Origin: Halorubrum sp. 48-1-W
GTDB lineage: Archaea > Halobacteriota > Halobacteria > Halobacteriales > Haloferacaceae
NCBI RefSeq assembly: GCF_003287355.1
Contig: NZ_QMIM01000020.1
Location: 24,928-88,927, forward strand
DNA length: 64,000 nt
Direction: 5' to 3'
Shown: positions 27,471 through 35,548 of the stretch, one piece after another
How positions within the stretch are numbered: the stretch's first letter is position 1
Layout: every line of letters starts with the position of its first letter
The notes under the pieces: model-generated
Databases searched by the model: none
What the model saw: only the letters and a program-made list of their open reading frames with translations
Told to the model about the DNA's origin: nothing
Program-made: the position numbers and the translations under genes

Positions 27471-28184
27471 TCACCTGACGAGGTACGGGTCGTTGCCGGC
27501 GATGAATCGGCCGAGGTCGCTCTCGCGCCGGAAGTCGGTCGACTGGAGCCGTCGGAGCGCCTCGATCAACTCGTCGTCGTCGCCGGCGTCCCACGTCGCG
27601 GGGTCTTTGATCGGGAGGACGAGCCAGCCCGCCCCGAGCAGTTCCTCGCCGTGGAGCGCGTCCATGTCGAGGTCGGTCTTCCAAGCGCGGGCGGTGTACT
27701 GCCGGAGGACGTGGTCGGTAGCCCTCGCACCGACCGGGAGGAGGACGTGCGCAGCGATGGCCCGGAGCTCCGCGTCGAAGTACCGTTCCATGTCGTCGTA
27801 CGACGCGGGCGTGGGCTCCCCGTCGGGCAGACACATGTGGAGGTACGAGAGGAACGTCCGGTCCACGTCGACCGGGTCGGGATCGTCGACCGGGTCGGGA
27901 TCGTCGACCGGGTCGGGATCGTCGTCCGGGTCGGGATCGTCGTCTTCGCCGGGCTCTCCCCTGTCGACCGACGCGAGGAGACCGCCGTCGGTCAACGCGC
28001 CGAGGAACCGCGGCGACCACGGCTCCCCCGTGAACGGGACGCCGTCCTCGAGCCCGCCGTGGACGCCGGGGTGGTCGCCGATCACGTGGAAGTCGGCGTT
28101 GGCGTCGCCGTATCCCGGGACGAACGACGGGCAGTCCGGTTGCATCCCGAACGGGTTCCGCGTGCGATCGGTGACGTTCTGCAC
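27471..28184 (-). CDS. Uracil-DNA glycosylase family protein
   Basis: A 237-residue UDG-superfamily protein. VPGYGDANADFHVIGDHPG resembles the GE(A/P)PG uracil-binding motif of family 4/5 enzymes, and ARAWKTDLDMDAL follows the HPS-like region in homologues. Expected role: removal of uracil from DNA in base excision repair. GTG 28184 was chosen because the usual haloarchaeal start NVTDRTRNPFGM begins two residues later; the frame is open further upstream but without conservation. An acidic DPDPVD repeat encoded by four 18-bp units (27867-27938) is inserted near the middle. Confidence 0.8.
   Translation of the reverse strand: MQNVTDRTRNPFGMQPDCPSFVPGYGDANADFHVIGDHPGVHGGLEDGVPFTGEPWSPRFLGALTDGGLLASVDRGEPGEDDDPDPDDDPDPVDDPDPVDDPDPVDVDRTFLSYLHMCLPDGEPTPASYDDMERYFDAELRAIAAHVLLPVGARATDHVLRQYTARAWKTDLDMDALHGEELLGAGWLVLPIKDPATWDAGDDDELIEALRRLQSTDFRRESDLGRFIAGNDPYLVR
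27867..27938. repeat. 18-bp tandem repeat, four copies, inside the uracil-DNA glycosylase gene
   Basis: Four in-frame units starting at 27867, 27885, 27903 and 27921; the last differs by one base. They encode an Asp/Pro/Val repeat that interrupts the enzyme domain, suggesting slippage expansion tolerated as a surface loop. Confidence 0.9.
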
Positions 28185-28418
28185 GCCACCCGCTACGTGG
28201 TCGCCCCCTAATAGCCCGTTCGATACACTGCGATACGGACAGCCGTTCGATACCCGGCGACGCGGACGCCGATCGACCCACAGGTAGGCGCATGCGTCCC
28301 GGTGAATTCTCATAAGTTATGGAAACGAGCCGGATTCGCTGAGCCTGAGATACGCGTCGATCGCCGGTTCCCCGCGAACGTATCTGATATCGAAAACGTC
28401 GAACGAAACCGCACGACA

Positions 28419-28439
28419 GCGTCGGGGTTATCCCGACGC
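28419..28439. promoter_or_regulatory. Inverted repeat upstream of TATA box of the 57-aa gene
   Basis: GCGTCGGG and its exact complement CCCGACGC flank the 5-base spacer GTTAT. The repeat ends 12 bp before the TATA box at 28452, a position suited to an activator or repressor site. Confidence 0.55.
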
Positions 28440-28451
28440 GTCTGACACAAG

Positions 28452-28459
28452 GTATATAT
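28452..28459 (+). promoter_or_regulatory. TATA box of the 57-aa gene
   Basis: The sequence gtatatata lies about 32-39 bp before the ATG at 28491, the right distance for a short-leader archaeal promoter. It is one of the strongest TATA matches in the GC-rich part of the window. Confidence 0.75.
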
Positions 28460-28490
28460 ACGCCCCTCGACTGCGGGGAATCGAAGACCC

Positions 28491-28664
28491 ATGTTCGACC
28501 GCATCCGCACGGCGGCCCTCTTCGGCCTCCACCAGGCGACCGTTGCCATCGGGATCTCCGCGTTCCCCGTGGCCGTCTTCGCCCGCAAGCAACTCGGCAT
28601 CAACATCCCGGTCCACCGGCTCGTCGAGACCACCGGCGAGGCCATCGAGGACGTCGAGGAGTAA
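28491..28664 (+). CDS. Small conserved-type membrane protein (57 aa)
   Basis: A 57-residue protein not assigned to a named family. It begins MFDRIRTAALFGLHQATVAI, has a single hydrophobic stretch (about residues 8-28), a short basic turn (ARKQLG) and an amphipathic, acidic C-terminus. The TATA box, the start distance and a T-tract after the stop support a real transcription unit. It could be a small membrane-associated regulator; no function is claimed. Confidence 0.75.
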   Translation: MFDRIRTAALFGLHQATVAIGISAFPVAVFARKQLGINIPVHRLVETTGEAIEDVEE

Positions 28665-28673
28665 TCCGAGCGC

Positions 28674-28682
28674 CAGTTTTTC
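28674..28682 (+). terminator. T-tract after the 57-aa gene
   Basis: The run gtttttcc begins about 10 bp after the TAA at 28662-28664, a typical archaeal oligo-T stop. Confidence 0.45.
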
Positions 28683-28819
28683 CTCCGTATCCGTCCCCCT
28701 TCACCCGCTCTGAGCCCCCGCTCCGCCCGTCGGATCGGCGCCCGGGATATGGTCGTCGGAACCGGCGGCCGGTCCCCGAAGGGTTGCCTTTATCAGCGCG
28801 AGGGGCCAACTGGACGGTA

Positions 28820-29551
28820 ATGCGAACACCGACCGACGATCTCTCCGACGGGGCGTCCCTCGAACTCGGCCGCGACCAGCCGGTATTCGGGCCTGAACTC
28901 GGCGAGTTCGAACACAGCGAACGCCGTGCTGTACAGGCCGACGGCGAGGGCGAGATGAAGACCGGCACGACGACGGTCGGCATCCGTACCGCCGACGGCG
29001 TCGTGATGGCGACGGACATGCGCGCCTCCCTCGGCGGGATGGTCTCCTCGAAGGACGTCCAGAAGGTCGAGAAGATCCACCCCCGCGGCGCGCTCACCAT
29101 CGCGGGCTCCGTCTCCGCAGCCCAGAACCTCATCTCGACGCTCAAAGCGGAGACGAACCTCTACGAGGCCCGCCGCGGCAAGGACATGTCCATGGAGGCG
29201 CTCTCGACGCTCACCGGGAACCTCCTCCGGACGGGCGCGTTCTTCATCGTCCAGCCGATCCTGGGCGGCGTCGACGACGAGGGCGCACACATCTACTCCA
29301 TCGACGCGCTCGGCGGAACCACCGAGGAGGAGTACACCGTCACCGGCTCCGGCTCGCAGTACGCGCTCGGCGTCCTCGAACAGGAGTACTACGACGAGGT
29401 CACGGTCGACGAGGCGAAAACCATCGCAGCGAAGGCGATCCAGTCCGCCGTCGAGCGCGACCTCGCGTCCGGCAACGGGATCAACGTCGCCGTCGTCACC
29501 GACGAGGGCGTCGACATCACCCGCCACAAGGACTTCGACGACCTACTGTAG
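28820..29551 (+). CDS. psmB: Proteasome beta subunit
   Basis: Catalytic subunit of the archaeal 20S proteasome. The 243-residue precursor has a propeptide of about 49 residues ending MKTG, before TTTVG; autocleavage would expose Thr 50 as the nucleophile. The core shows GVVMATDMRAS, the conserved Lys region KIHPRGALTIAGSVSAAQ and GSGSQYALGVLE. ATG 28820 follows a TATA-like ctttatc at about 28787, giving a short leader. Monocistronic here; the alpha subunit gene is not in the window. Confidence 0.95.
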   Translation: MRTPTDDLSDGASLELGRDQPVFGPELGEFEHSERRAVQADGEGEMKTGTTTVGIRTADGVVMATDMRASLGGMVSSKDVQKVEKIHPRGALTIAGSVSAAQNLISTLKAETNLYEARRGKDMSMEALSTLTGNLLRTGAFFIVQPILGGVDDEGAHIYSIDALGGTTEEEYTVTGSGSQYALGVLEQEYYDEVTVDEAKTIAAKAIQSAVERDLASGNGINVAVVTDEGVDITRHKDFDDLL

Positions 29552-29565
29552 GCGGCTCCGCGCCG

Positions 29566-29590
29566 TTCTCGCGTTCGTTTTCGTTTCCGG
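29566..29590 (+). terminator. T-rich stop region after psmB
   Basis: Several short T runs (cgttcgttttcgtttccgg) begin about 15 bp after the psmB stop codon. Confidence 0.4.
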
Positions 29591-29629
29591 CCGTTGGAGC
29601 CGTCCGCGTCCAGATTCGGGACGGACCGG

Positions 29630-29719
29630 CCCACTCACCCGCGACCGCCCACTCACCCGCGACCGCCCACTCATCCGCGACCGCCCACTCATCCGCGACC
29701 GCCCACTCATCCGCGATCG
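29630..29719. repeat. 18-bp tandem repeat, five copies, overlapping the pssA stop
   Basis: Five consecutive 18-bp units beginning at 29630, 29648, 29666, 29684 and 29702 (cccactcacccgcgaccg; later copies have t for one c, and the last has one more change). The last copy contains the pssA stop codon at 29707-29709, so this array forms the gene's end and 3' region. Confidence 0.95.
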
Positions 29720-30450
29720 ACTGCCTCCTCGGGCGGTCGGATCCCGTCCCCCCAGTAGAACCGTGGACCCAGGAGGAGGTACCCGCCCGAGAGGAACAAC
29801 AGCGCGAACGCGAACCCCTCGCCGATCCAGACGGGAAGCGCGTCCGTGAGCGCGTGTGCGACCGGCGTCAGTACCACCGCCGTCTGGACGAACCCCATCA
29901 CGAGCGCGTCCTGCGCGTGGAGGTCCGGGTACGTCACCGTCGACCCCATGAGCACCGCGAAGACCGCAGTGGCGACGACGAGCGGTACCGGGGCGGTGTA
30001 GCCCGCGAGCACCGCCGCAGCGATGACCGTCGCTGCGAGCGTCGTCGGCACGCCGACCGTCTCCCGGCTGTCGCTGTCGTAGGCGGTGTACAGTCCGAGG
30101 CGGGCGACCGCCATCGCGACGAAGAGGGCGGCGGCCCCGACCCCGGACGCGACGAGGAGGGTGTCGCCGGCGGTCGGATCGGCCTCGAGCACGACCATCG
30201 CGACGAGGGCCGCGGGCGCGACGCCGAAGGAGGCGACGTCCGCGAGCGAGTCGAGGTACTGCCCCGCCGGCGTCGACCCGCGGTGTCTGGCGACCACCCC
30301 GTCGAGCCCGTCGGCGATGGCGGCCAACAGGATCAGTCGGGCCGCGAGCGCGACGTCGACGGTGGCCGCGACGACCGCGAGGAAGCCGACCGCGGCGTTC
30401 GCCACGGTGACCGCGTCGGCGAGGCCCAGCCGACCGACCCGCAGAGACAT
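29707..30450 (-). CDS. pssA: Archaetidylserine synthase (CDP-alcohol phosphatidyltransferase)
   Basis: Integral membrane enzyme of 247 residues that transfers an alcohol (serine) to CDP-archaeol. The catalytic signature reads DGVVARHRGSTPAGQYLDSL followed by AD, that is DGxxAR...GxxxDxxxD, with all acidic residues present. About seven hydrophobic segments follow. In haloarchaea this enzyme feeds the phospholipid used to anchor archaeosortase-processed proteins. ATG 30450 was chosen because homologous sequence begins near MSLRVGRLGLADAVT. Divergent from the stomatin-like gene. Confidence 0.88.
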   Translation of the reverse strand: MSLRVGRLGLADAVTVANAAVGFLAVVAATVDVALAARLILLAAIADGLDGVVARHRGSTPAGQYLDSLADVASFGVAPAALVAMVVLEADPTAGDTLLVASGVGAAALFVAMAVARLGLYTAYDSDSRETVGVPTTLAATVIAAAVLAGYTAPVPLVVATAVFAVLMGSTVTYPDLHAQDALVMGFVQTAVVLTPVAHALTDALPVWIGEGFAFALLFLSGGYLLLGPRFYWGDGIRPPEEAVDRG

Positions 30451-30575
30451 ACCGGATCGGTCGACGACCCCGCTTTTAGGGTTTGTTATCCTCGTGACGG
30501 TACCGGTCGAAGCCCGGTCGCTTCGAGGCGGGTCGGCGGGCGAACTGTTAAACGTCCGATGGCCCAATCCATGGT

Positions 30576-31712
30576 ATGGATCCACTTCCCCTCCAATTCG
30601 GTTTCGGGCTGGTGAGCGTCGGCCTCCTGTTTCTGCTGTTGGTGATCGTCACGCTCTGGCAGTCCGTCGCGATCGTCGACGCCTACGACAAGGAGGCGCT
30701 GACGGTGTTCGGCGAGTACCGAAAGTTGCTCGAGCCGGGCATCAACTTCATCCCGCCGTTCGTCTCGCGGACGTACGCGTTCGACATGCGGACGCAGACG
30801 CTGGACGTGCCCCGTCAGGAGGCGATCACGCGGGACAACTCGCCGGTGACCGCCGACGCCGTGGTGTACATCAAGGTGATGGACGCGAAGAAGGCCTTCC
30901 TCGAGGTCGACGACTACAAGAACGCGACCTCCAACCTCGCGCAGACCACGCTCCGGGCCGTCCTCGGCGACATGGAGCTCGACGACACGCTGAACAAACG
31001 CCAGGAGATCAACGCGAAGATCCGCAAGGAGCTGGACGAGCCGACCGACGAGTGGGGGATCCGCGTCGAGAGCGTCGAGGTCCGCGAGGTCAACCCCTCG
31101 AAGGACGTCCAGCAGGCGATGGAACAGCAGACCTCCGCCGAGCGGCGGCGGCGGGCGATGATCCTCGAAGCGCAGGGGGAACGCCGCTCCGCCGTCGAGC
31201 AGGCCGAGGGTGACAAACAGTCGAACATCATCCGCGCACAGGGGGAAAAACAGAGCCAGATCCTCGAGGCGCAGGGGGACGCGATATCGACCGTGCTGCG
31301 CGCGCGCTCCGCGGAATCGATGGGCGAACGCGCCATCATCGAGCGCGGCATGGAGACGCTCGCGGAGATCGGCAAGGGCGAGTCGACGACGTTCGTCCTC
31401 CCCCAAGAGCTCACGAGCCTCGTCGGCCGCTACGGCAAGGCGCTCTCCGGCTCCGACGTCCAGGAGATGGAGGGGCTCGAGGGGCTCGAGTTCGACGACG
31501 ACACCCGAAAGATGCTCGGGCTCGACGACATCGACGAGATCCTCGGCCAGATCGAGGAGTCCGCGGAGATGGACGTCGAGGAGCTCGAGAAGGAGGCCGA
31601 GGCGGTCAAATCCGGGGACGCGGGCGCGAACATCAGGTCGGCCGACGAGGTCATCCAGGAGATGGACGAGGAGGTCCCCGAGGGCGAAGTCGAGCCGGCC
31701 GAGGAGACCTGA
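30576..31712 (+). CDS. Stomatin/prohibitin-type SPFH protein
   Basis: A 378-residue membrane-anchored SPFH protein. One N-terminal membrane helix (about 10-29) is followed by the SPFH domain (EALTVFGEYRKLLEPGINFI, TQTLDVPRQEAITRDN, VTADAVVYIKVMD), then a coiled coil rich in Glu/Gln/Arg with repeats EAQGERRS, RAQGEKQS and EAQGDA (about 190-235). The acidic tail after about 290 is haloarchaeal. Such proteins form oligomeric scaffolds, often for membrane proteases. No NfeD partner gene is adjacent. Confidence 0.93.
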   Translation: MDPLPLQFGFGLVSVGLLFLLLVIVTLWQSVAIVDAYDKEALTVFGEYRKLLEPGINFIPPFVSRTYAFDMRTQTLDVPRQEAITRDNSPVTADAVVYIKVMDAKKAFLEVDDYKNATSNLAQTTLRAVLGDMELDDTLNKRQEINAKIRKELDEPTDEWGIRVESVEVREVNPSKDVQQAMEQQTSAERRRRAMILEAQGERRSAVEQAEGDKQSNIIRAQGEKQSQILEAQGDAISTVLRARSAESMGERAIIERGMETLAEIGKGESTTFVLPQELTSLVGRYGKALSGSDVQEMEGLEGLEFDDDTRKMLGLDDIDEILGQIEESAEMDVEELEKEAEAVKSGDAGANIRSADEVIQEMDEEVPEGEVEPAEET

Positions 31713-31788
31713 GTCGTCCGCCGTCGCATCCTTCCCTGGCGTCGACCCGAACGAAGCGCTTTTCCTGTGTACCCGCTTACCACGGGTG

Positions 31789-32391
31789 ATGACCGAGGAG
31801 GTCGACGAACGGAAGCGCCGGACGCTCCGGCGGTTCGCCGCGGTCGGAGCCGCCGCCCCGTTCGTCGGGTCCGCGAGCGCCGCGGACGACGGGAACGAGA
31901 CCCGGGAGGCGATCCGGGGGTACGTCCCCTCGACGCCGGGCGCACACTTCTCGAAGCTCCGTGACGACCTCCGGCTCGGTACCGGTGAGGCCCAGTACCA
32001 CCTCCGGAAGCTCGAGGAGGCGGGCGAGATCGAGTCGCGAAAGGACGCCGACTACCGCCGGTACTTCCCGGCGGGCCGGTTCGACGACCTCGACAAGCGG
32101 GCGCTCGGCTACCTCCGCCGGGAGACGCCGCGGGGGATGGTCCTCGGACTGCTGTCGGACCCCGACGCGACCGGCGCGGAACTCGCCGACGCCCTCGGCG
32201 TCTCCCGGCCGACAATAAGTGCGGCGGCGGGCGAACTGGCCACAGCGGACCTCCTCGACCGTACCGACGGCTACACGCTGACCGAGCCGGAGCGGCTGTT
32301 GACGCTCGTCGTCCGGTACGCCGACTCCTTCGACGCCGACGCGGTCGCGTTCGCCGACGACGCAGCCTCGCTCGTCAGCTACGACCCTTGA
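31789..32391 (+). CDS. Double winged-helix regulator with Tat-signal-like N-terminus
   Basis: A 200-residue protein with two winged-helix units (about 45-105, with LRLGTGEAQYHLRKLEEAG; and 115-175, with LADALGVSRPTISAAAGEL) as in haloarchaeal MarR/ArsR-like regulators. Unusually, residues 9-32 read RRTLRRFAAVGAAAPFVGSA followed by SAADDG, which has the form of a twin-arginine signal peptide with an AxA-type cleavage site. It may instead be a membrane anchor or an ordinary helix. Its stop is embedded in an IS605-type hairpin remnant. Confidence 0.8.
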   Translation: MTEEVDERKRRTLRRFAAVGAAAPFVGSASAADDGNETREAIRGYVPSTPGAHFSKLRDDLRLGTGEAQYHLRKLEEAGEIESRKDADYRRYFPAGRFDDLDKRALGYLRRETPRGMVLGLLSDPDATGAELADALGVSRPTISAAAGELATADLLDRTDGYTLTEPERLLTLVVRYADSFDADAVAFADDAASLVSYDP

Positions 32392-32417
32392 CCTCCTCCC
32401 ACGACTGAAGTCGTGGG
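32392..32417 (-). mobile_element. IS200/IS605 (TnpB) right-end-like hairpin remnant
   Basis: On the minus strand the sequence is cccacgacttcagtcgtggg followed by aggaggtca. This is the widely repeated 3' hairpin at the right end of haloarchaeal TnpB-carrying IS200/IS605 elements, also the end of their guide RNA. No tnpB or tnpA is adjacent, so this is a solitary remnant or a domesticated terminator directly at the stop of the winged-helix gene. Confidence 0.65.
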
Positions 32418-32467
32418 CTCTCTCCTGTATTCTCTGTAGTCGACCCCGCCCGTCCCCGCAGGAGCCG

Positions 32468-32722
32468 CTACGCCGTCACCATCCACGTCGTGCCGGACGA
32501 GTAGCCCCACTTCTCGACGTCGATGTCGACGGCCGCGTCGGCGACGGCGCCCATGTTCGCGCCGACTTCCTTCGCGGAGAGGTCGAGCTCGTCGGCGATC
32601 AGCCGCGATTTGAAGTAGGTCCGGTCGTCCGCGTTGGACCGGAGGTACTCGAGGATCCGGAGCTGTTTCTCGGAGAGGCCAGTCGGTTCGACCGCGACGG
32701 ACGCGACGCGTGCCGTGCTCAT
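32468..32722 (-). CDS. Conserved haloarchaeal winged-helix-like protein (84 aa, DUF7123 type)
   Basis: An 84-residue protein with a winged-helix pattern: LSEKQLRILEYLRSNADDRT, then YFKSRLIADELDLSAKEVGA (recognition helix) and a C-terminal wing ending SGTTWMVTA. Similar proteins occur throughout haloarchaea without known function; DNA binding is likely. ATG 32722 gives the compact domain. The frame is open upstream but that part looks spurious. Confidence 0.8.
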   Translation of the reverse strand: MSTARVASVAVEPTGLSEKQLRILEYLRSNADDRTYFKSRLIADELDLSAKEVGANMGAVADAAVDIDVEKWGYSSGTTWMVTA

Positions 32723-32862
32723 GTCTCTACGCTGGACGCGCGTCCGCAAAAGGCGGTTGGTAGACCAGGTTAACGCCCCGCTATCGTGCGGTTTCGTCGC
32801 CGGACGGCCCCTCGTGACCGCCACCTGCTGGCCGTTTCGGTACGAACCTCGAACCCGGGGGC

Positions 32863-32905
32863 GCTCCCGCCGTCGGACCCGATCCCGCCGTCGGACCCGA
32901 TCCCG
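32863..32905. repeat. 18-bp tandem repeat, about 2.3 copies
   Basis: Copies at 32863-32880 and 32881-32898 (cccgccgtcggaccc core) and a partial third, in the space downstream of the DUF84 gene. Confidence 0.85.
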
Positions 32906-32923
32906 TGTCGGGGAGATCCCCCG

Positions 32924-33496
32924 TCAGTACAGGTCGGAGACGAACGGGCCGAGCGCCCCGACGACCGCGTCCGCGAGCGCTCCGGCGCGGTCGATCCCGC
33001 CGTTCGTCAGGGCGCCGGCGGCCCCGCCGCGTCTCGCGACGCCCGTGGTGTCGAGCACGTCGTCCATGACGGGGCCGAGCTCCGCGCCGCCCTCGACGCG
33101 GCCAGCGACGCCGTCGGGGAGCCGGAGGCTCGGACCGGTACTGCGACCGACGCGGTCGCCGTCGTCGACCGCCGCCCACATCACGAGGAAGAGGCCGTCG
33201 ACGCCCTCGAACCGGGCCACGCCGCCCTCGAGGCCGACGCCGAGGTCGTACCCGCCCGCCTCGATGACGGCCGCCGCGCGGTTCTCCGCGCCGGCGACGG
33301 TCTCGGCGTGGCCGGTCGGTTGCTCGCTCACCCCGGAGGCGACCGGAACGGCGTCGACGTGAATGGAGGCGACTCCCTCCGAGTCGACGCGGGGAAAATC
33401 GCTCGGTCCGAGCGTTTCGTGCGCCTCGACCGCCTCGAGCGCCCGTTCGACCGCGCGTCGCTTCACCGGGTTGCCGCTGCCGACGCCGACTCGCAT
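32924..33496 (-). CDS. Inosine/xanthosine triphosphatase (DUF84 family)
   Basis: A 190-residue DUF84/YjjX-type NTPase that removes ITP and XTP from nucleotide pools. MRVGVGSGNPVKRRAV is the family nucleotide-binding start. HAETVAGAENRAAAV and YDLGVGLEGGVARFEGVDGLFLVMWA carry the conserved acidic and glycine residues. ATG 33496 is the only start fitting the domain. It is followed on the same strand, 20 bp upstream, by the cobalamin-binding protein gene. Confidence 0.88.
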   Translation of the reverse strand: MRVGVGSGNPVKRRAVERALEAVEAHETLGPSDFPRVDSEGVASIHVDAVPVASGVSEQPTGHAETVAGAENRAAAVIEAGGYDLGVGLEGGVARFEGVDGLFLVMWAAVDDGDRVGRSTGPSLRLPDGVAGRVEGGAELGPVMDDVLDTTGVARRGGAAGALTNGGIDRAGALADAVVGALGPFVSDLY

Positions 33497-33516
33497 ACCG
33501 GGGGTCGGTCGTGGGG

Positions 33517-34281
33517 TCACGAATAGCCTTCGACGCCGAACAGCCCCGCGAGTCGCTCGATCCCGTCGAGCAGTGCGGGACTCGGCTGGTTCAGGAGCGA
33601 GTCGTCGATCACGTGGACCGGCGCGTCGATCCAGTCCCGGTCGGCGACGGCCGCGGGGTCGACCCGGTCGCCGCGTCCGCAGACGTGGACCACGACGTGG
33701 TCGGGGTCGGCGGTAGCGACGGCGGTGGGGTCGACCTCGCGGGACCGCTCGCCCGCCTCGACGAACGGATAGCGGCCGCCGGCAGCCCGGACCGCGTCGG
33801 GGACCCAGTTGCCCGCGGCCATCGGCGGGTCGGACCACTCCTCGCAGTAGACGACGGGACGGGGGCCGTCCGCGGTGGCGTCGGCGACCGCCGCGAGCCG
33901 CTCGCGGGCGTCGGCGACCAGCCTCTCGCCAGCGTCCGGTCGGTCGATCGCTCGAGCCATCCCCCGGAAGTCCGCGAGCACGTCCTCGAGCGTGGCCGGT
34001 TCGCGGTGGTCGACGGCGAGCCCCCGATCTCGGCAGTCGTCGGCGACGTCGGCCTGGAGGGCGTCGCTCGTGAACACCACGTCCGGGTCGAGGTCGACGA
34101 CCCGGTCGAGCGATGGGGTGACCCAGCCGCCGACGGCGACGGGGTCGGTTCCGTGTGCCGACCCGGCGTCCGACGGGGGATCGCAGTGGTGGGTGACGCC
34201 CACCAGGCACTCGGCTGAGCCGAGCGCGGCGAGGGTCGCGGTCGCGCTCGGCGCGAGCGAGACGACGCGGGGTTCGGTCAT
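33517..34281 (-). CDS. btuF: Cobalamin-binding protein (BtuF-like)
   Basis: A 254-residue periplasmic-binding-protein fold of the helical-backbone type for B12 or iron chelates: VVSLAPSATATLAALG at the start, VDLDPDVVFTSDALQADVAD, and VVYCEEWSDPPMAAGNWVPD. No signal peptide or lipobox is present from ATG 34281, and extending to ATG 34419 adds no signal either. It may act in the cytoplasm or the start may be misjudged. No B12 transporter permease or ATPase is adjacent in the window. Confidence 0.78.
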   Translation of the reverse strand: MTEPRVVSLAPSATATLAALGSAECLVGVTHHCDPPSDAGSAHGTDPVAVGGWVTPSLDRVVDLDPDVVFTSDALQADVADDCRDRGLAVDHREPATLEDVLADFRGMARAIDRPDAGERLVADARERLAAVADATADGPRPVVYCEEWSDPPMAAGNWVPDAVRAAGGRYPFVEAGERSREVDPTAVATADPDHVVVHVCGRGDRVDPAAVADRDWIDAPVHVIDDSLLNQPSPALLDGIERLAGLFGVEGYS

Positions 34282-34526
34282 CGATGCCGGGTTCGCCCCC
34301 ACTGCTCGAAAACGTTCGGATCGTGGCGAGGCGTCGACGAGCGAAAGGTCGTCGGACGGCGAGGCGTCGAACGGGCGGGGACCCCGCTGCCGAAATACGT
34401 CGTGATCGATCGTGTTCATTCGTCGGCAGCGCGGCGACACGTTCCGGGCCTTTTAAGTTACGTTCACCCGTCTACCGAACAAGACTGCTCCCGGGCGTTC
34501 TCGATTAAACCGGGGGACAGAGCGCT

Positions 34527-35498
34527 ATGACCGAACGACTACATGCCCGGGGGAGTCGCACCCGTGGGGAGACGGAGGAGGAATCGGAACGTACCGACGA
34601 GACGCTGAGCTGTCCCGAGTGTGACGGCCAGGTCATCAACGACGAGGAGCACGGCGAGACGGTGTGTGCGGACTGCGGGCTCGTCGTCGAGGCGGACTCG
34701 GTCGACCGCGGGCCGGAGTGGCGCGCGTTCGACTCCCGCGAGAAGGACGAGAAGTCCCGCGTGGGCGCGCCCACGACCAACACGATGCACGACAAGGGGC
34801 TGTCGACGAACATCGACTGGCGTGACAAGGACGCGTACGGCCGCTCGCTCGGCGCGCGCCAGCGGCAGAAGATGCAACGGCTCCGCAAGTGGAACGAGCG
34901 GTTCCGGACGCGCGACTCCAAAGAGCGCAACCTGAAGCAGGCGCTCGGCGAGATCGACCGCATGGCCTCGGCGCTCGGGCTCCCCGACAACGTCCGCGAG
35001 ACCGCCTCCGTCATCTACCGCCGCGCGCTCGACGAGGACCTGCTTCCCGGCCGGTCCATCGAGGGCGTCTCGACGTCGTGTGTCTACGCTGCCGCCCGGA
35101 TGGCCGGCGTCCCCCGGAGCCTCGACGAGATCGCCGACGTCTCCCGCGTGGAGAAGGCGGAGATCGCCCGAACGTACCGCTACGTCGTCCGCGAGCTCAA
35201 ACTCGAGGTCAAGCCCGCCGACCCCGAACAGTACGTCCCGCGGTTCGCCTCCGACCTCGAGCTCTCCGAGGAGTCGGAGATGCGCGCGAAGAGCCTCTTG
35301 AAGAACGCCAAGGAGAAGGGCGTCCACAGCGGGAAGTCGCCGGTCGGGCTCGCGGCCGCCGCCGTCTACGCCGCCGCCCTCCTCACCAACGAGAAGACGA
35401 CGCAGGCCGCCGTCTCCGAGGTCGCGGACATCTCCGAGGTCACGATCCGCAACCGCTACCACGAACTGCTCGAGGCCGAGGACGGTCTCGTCGCGTAA
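34527..35498 (+). CDS. tfb: Transcription initiation factor IIB (TFB)
   Basis: A full TFB of 323 residues that recruits RNA polymerase to TBP-bound promoters and contacts the BRE. The zinc ribbon is CPECDGQVINDEEHGETVCA plus DCG (about 29-52), followed by the B-finger region and two cyclin repeats (about 125-220 and 225-315), the second ending with a helix-turn-helix (VSEVADISEVTIRNRY). Haloarchaea encode several TFBs; which paralogue this is cannot be told. Upstream DNA has cttttaagtta at about 34450 as promoter candidate. Confidence 0.95.
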   Translation: MTERLHARGSRTRGETEEESERTDETLSCPECDGQVINDEEHGETVCADCGLVVEADSVDRGPEWRAFDSREKDEKSRVGAPTTNTMHDKGLSTNIDWRDKDAYGRSLGARQRQKMQRLRKWNERFRTRDSKERNLKQALGEIDRMASALGLPDNVRETASVIYRRALDEDLLPGRSIEGVSTSCVYAAARMAGVPRSLDEIADVSRVEKAEIARTYRYVVRELKLEVKPADPEQYVPRFASDLELSEESEMRAKSLLKNAKEKGVHSGKSPVGLAAAAVYAAALLTNEKTTQAAVSEVADISEVTIRNRYHELLEAEDGLVA

Positions 35499-35548
35499 GC
35501 GCGGGTCGAACCGCTCGCTTCTCACCGACCGGACACGACTCCACGACC

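Noticed and set aside
29630..29719. Five-unit array as a CRISPR
   Set aside because: Units are immediately adjacent (18 bp, no spacers), so it is a simple tandem repeat.
34282..34440. Upstream extension of the cobalamin-binding protein
   Set aside because: The added about 50 residues are not a signal peptide and do not look like family sequence; ATG 34281 is preferred.
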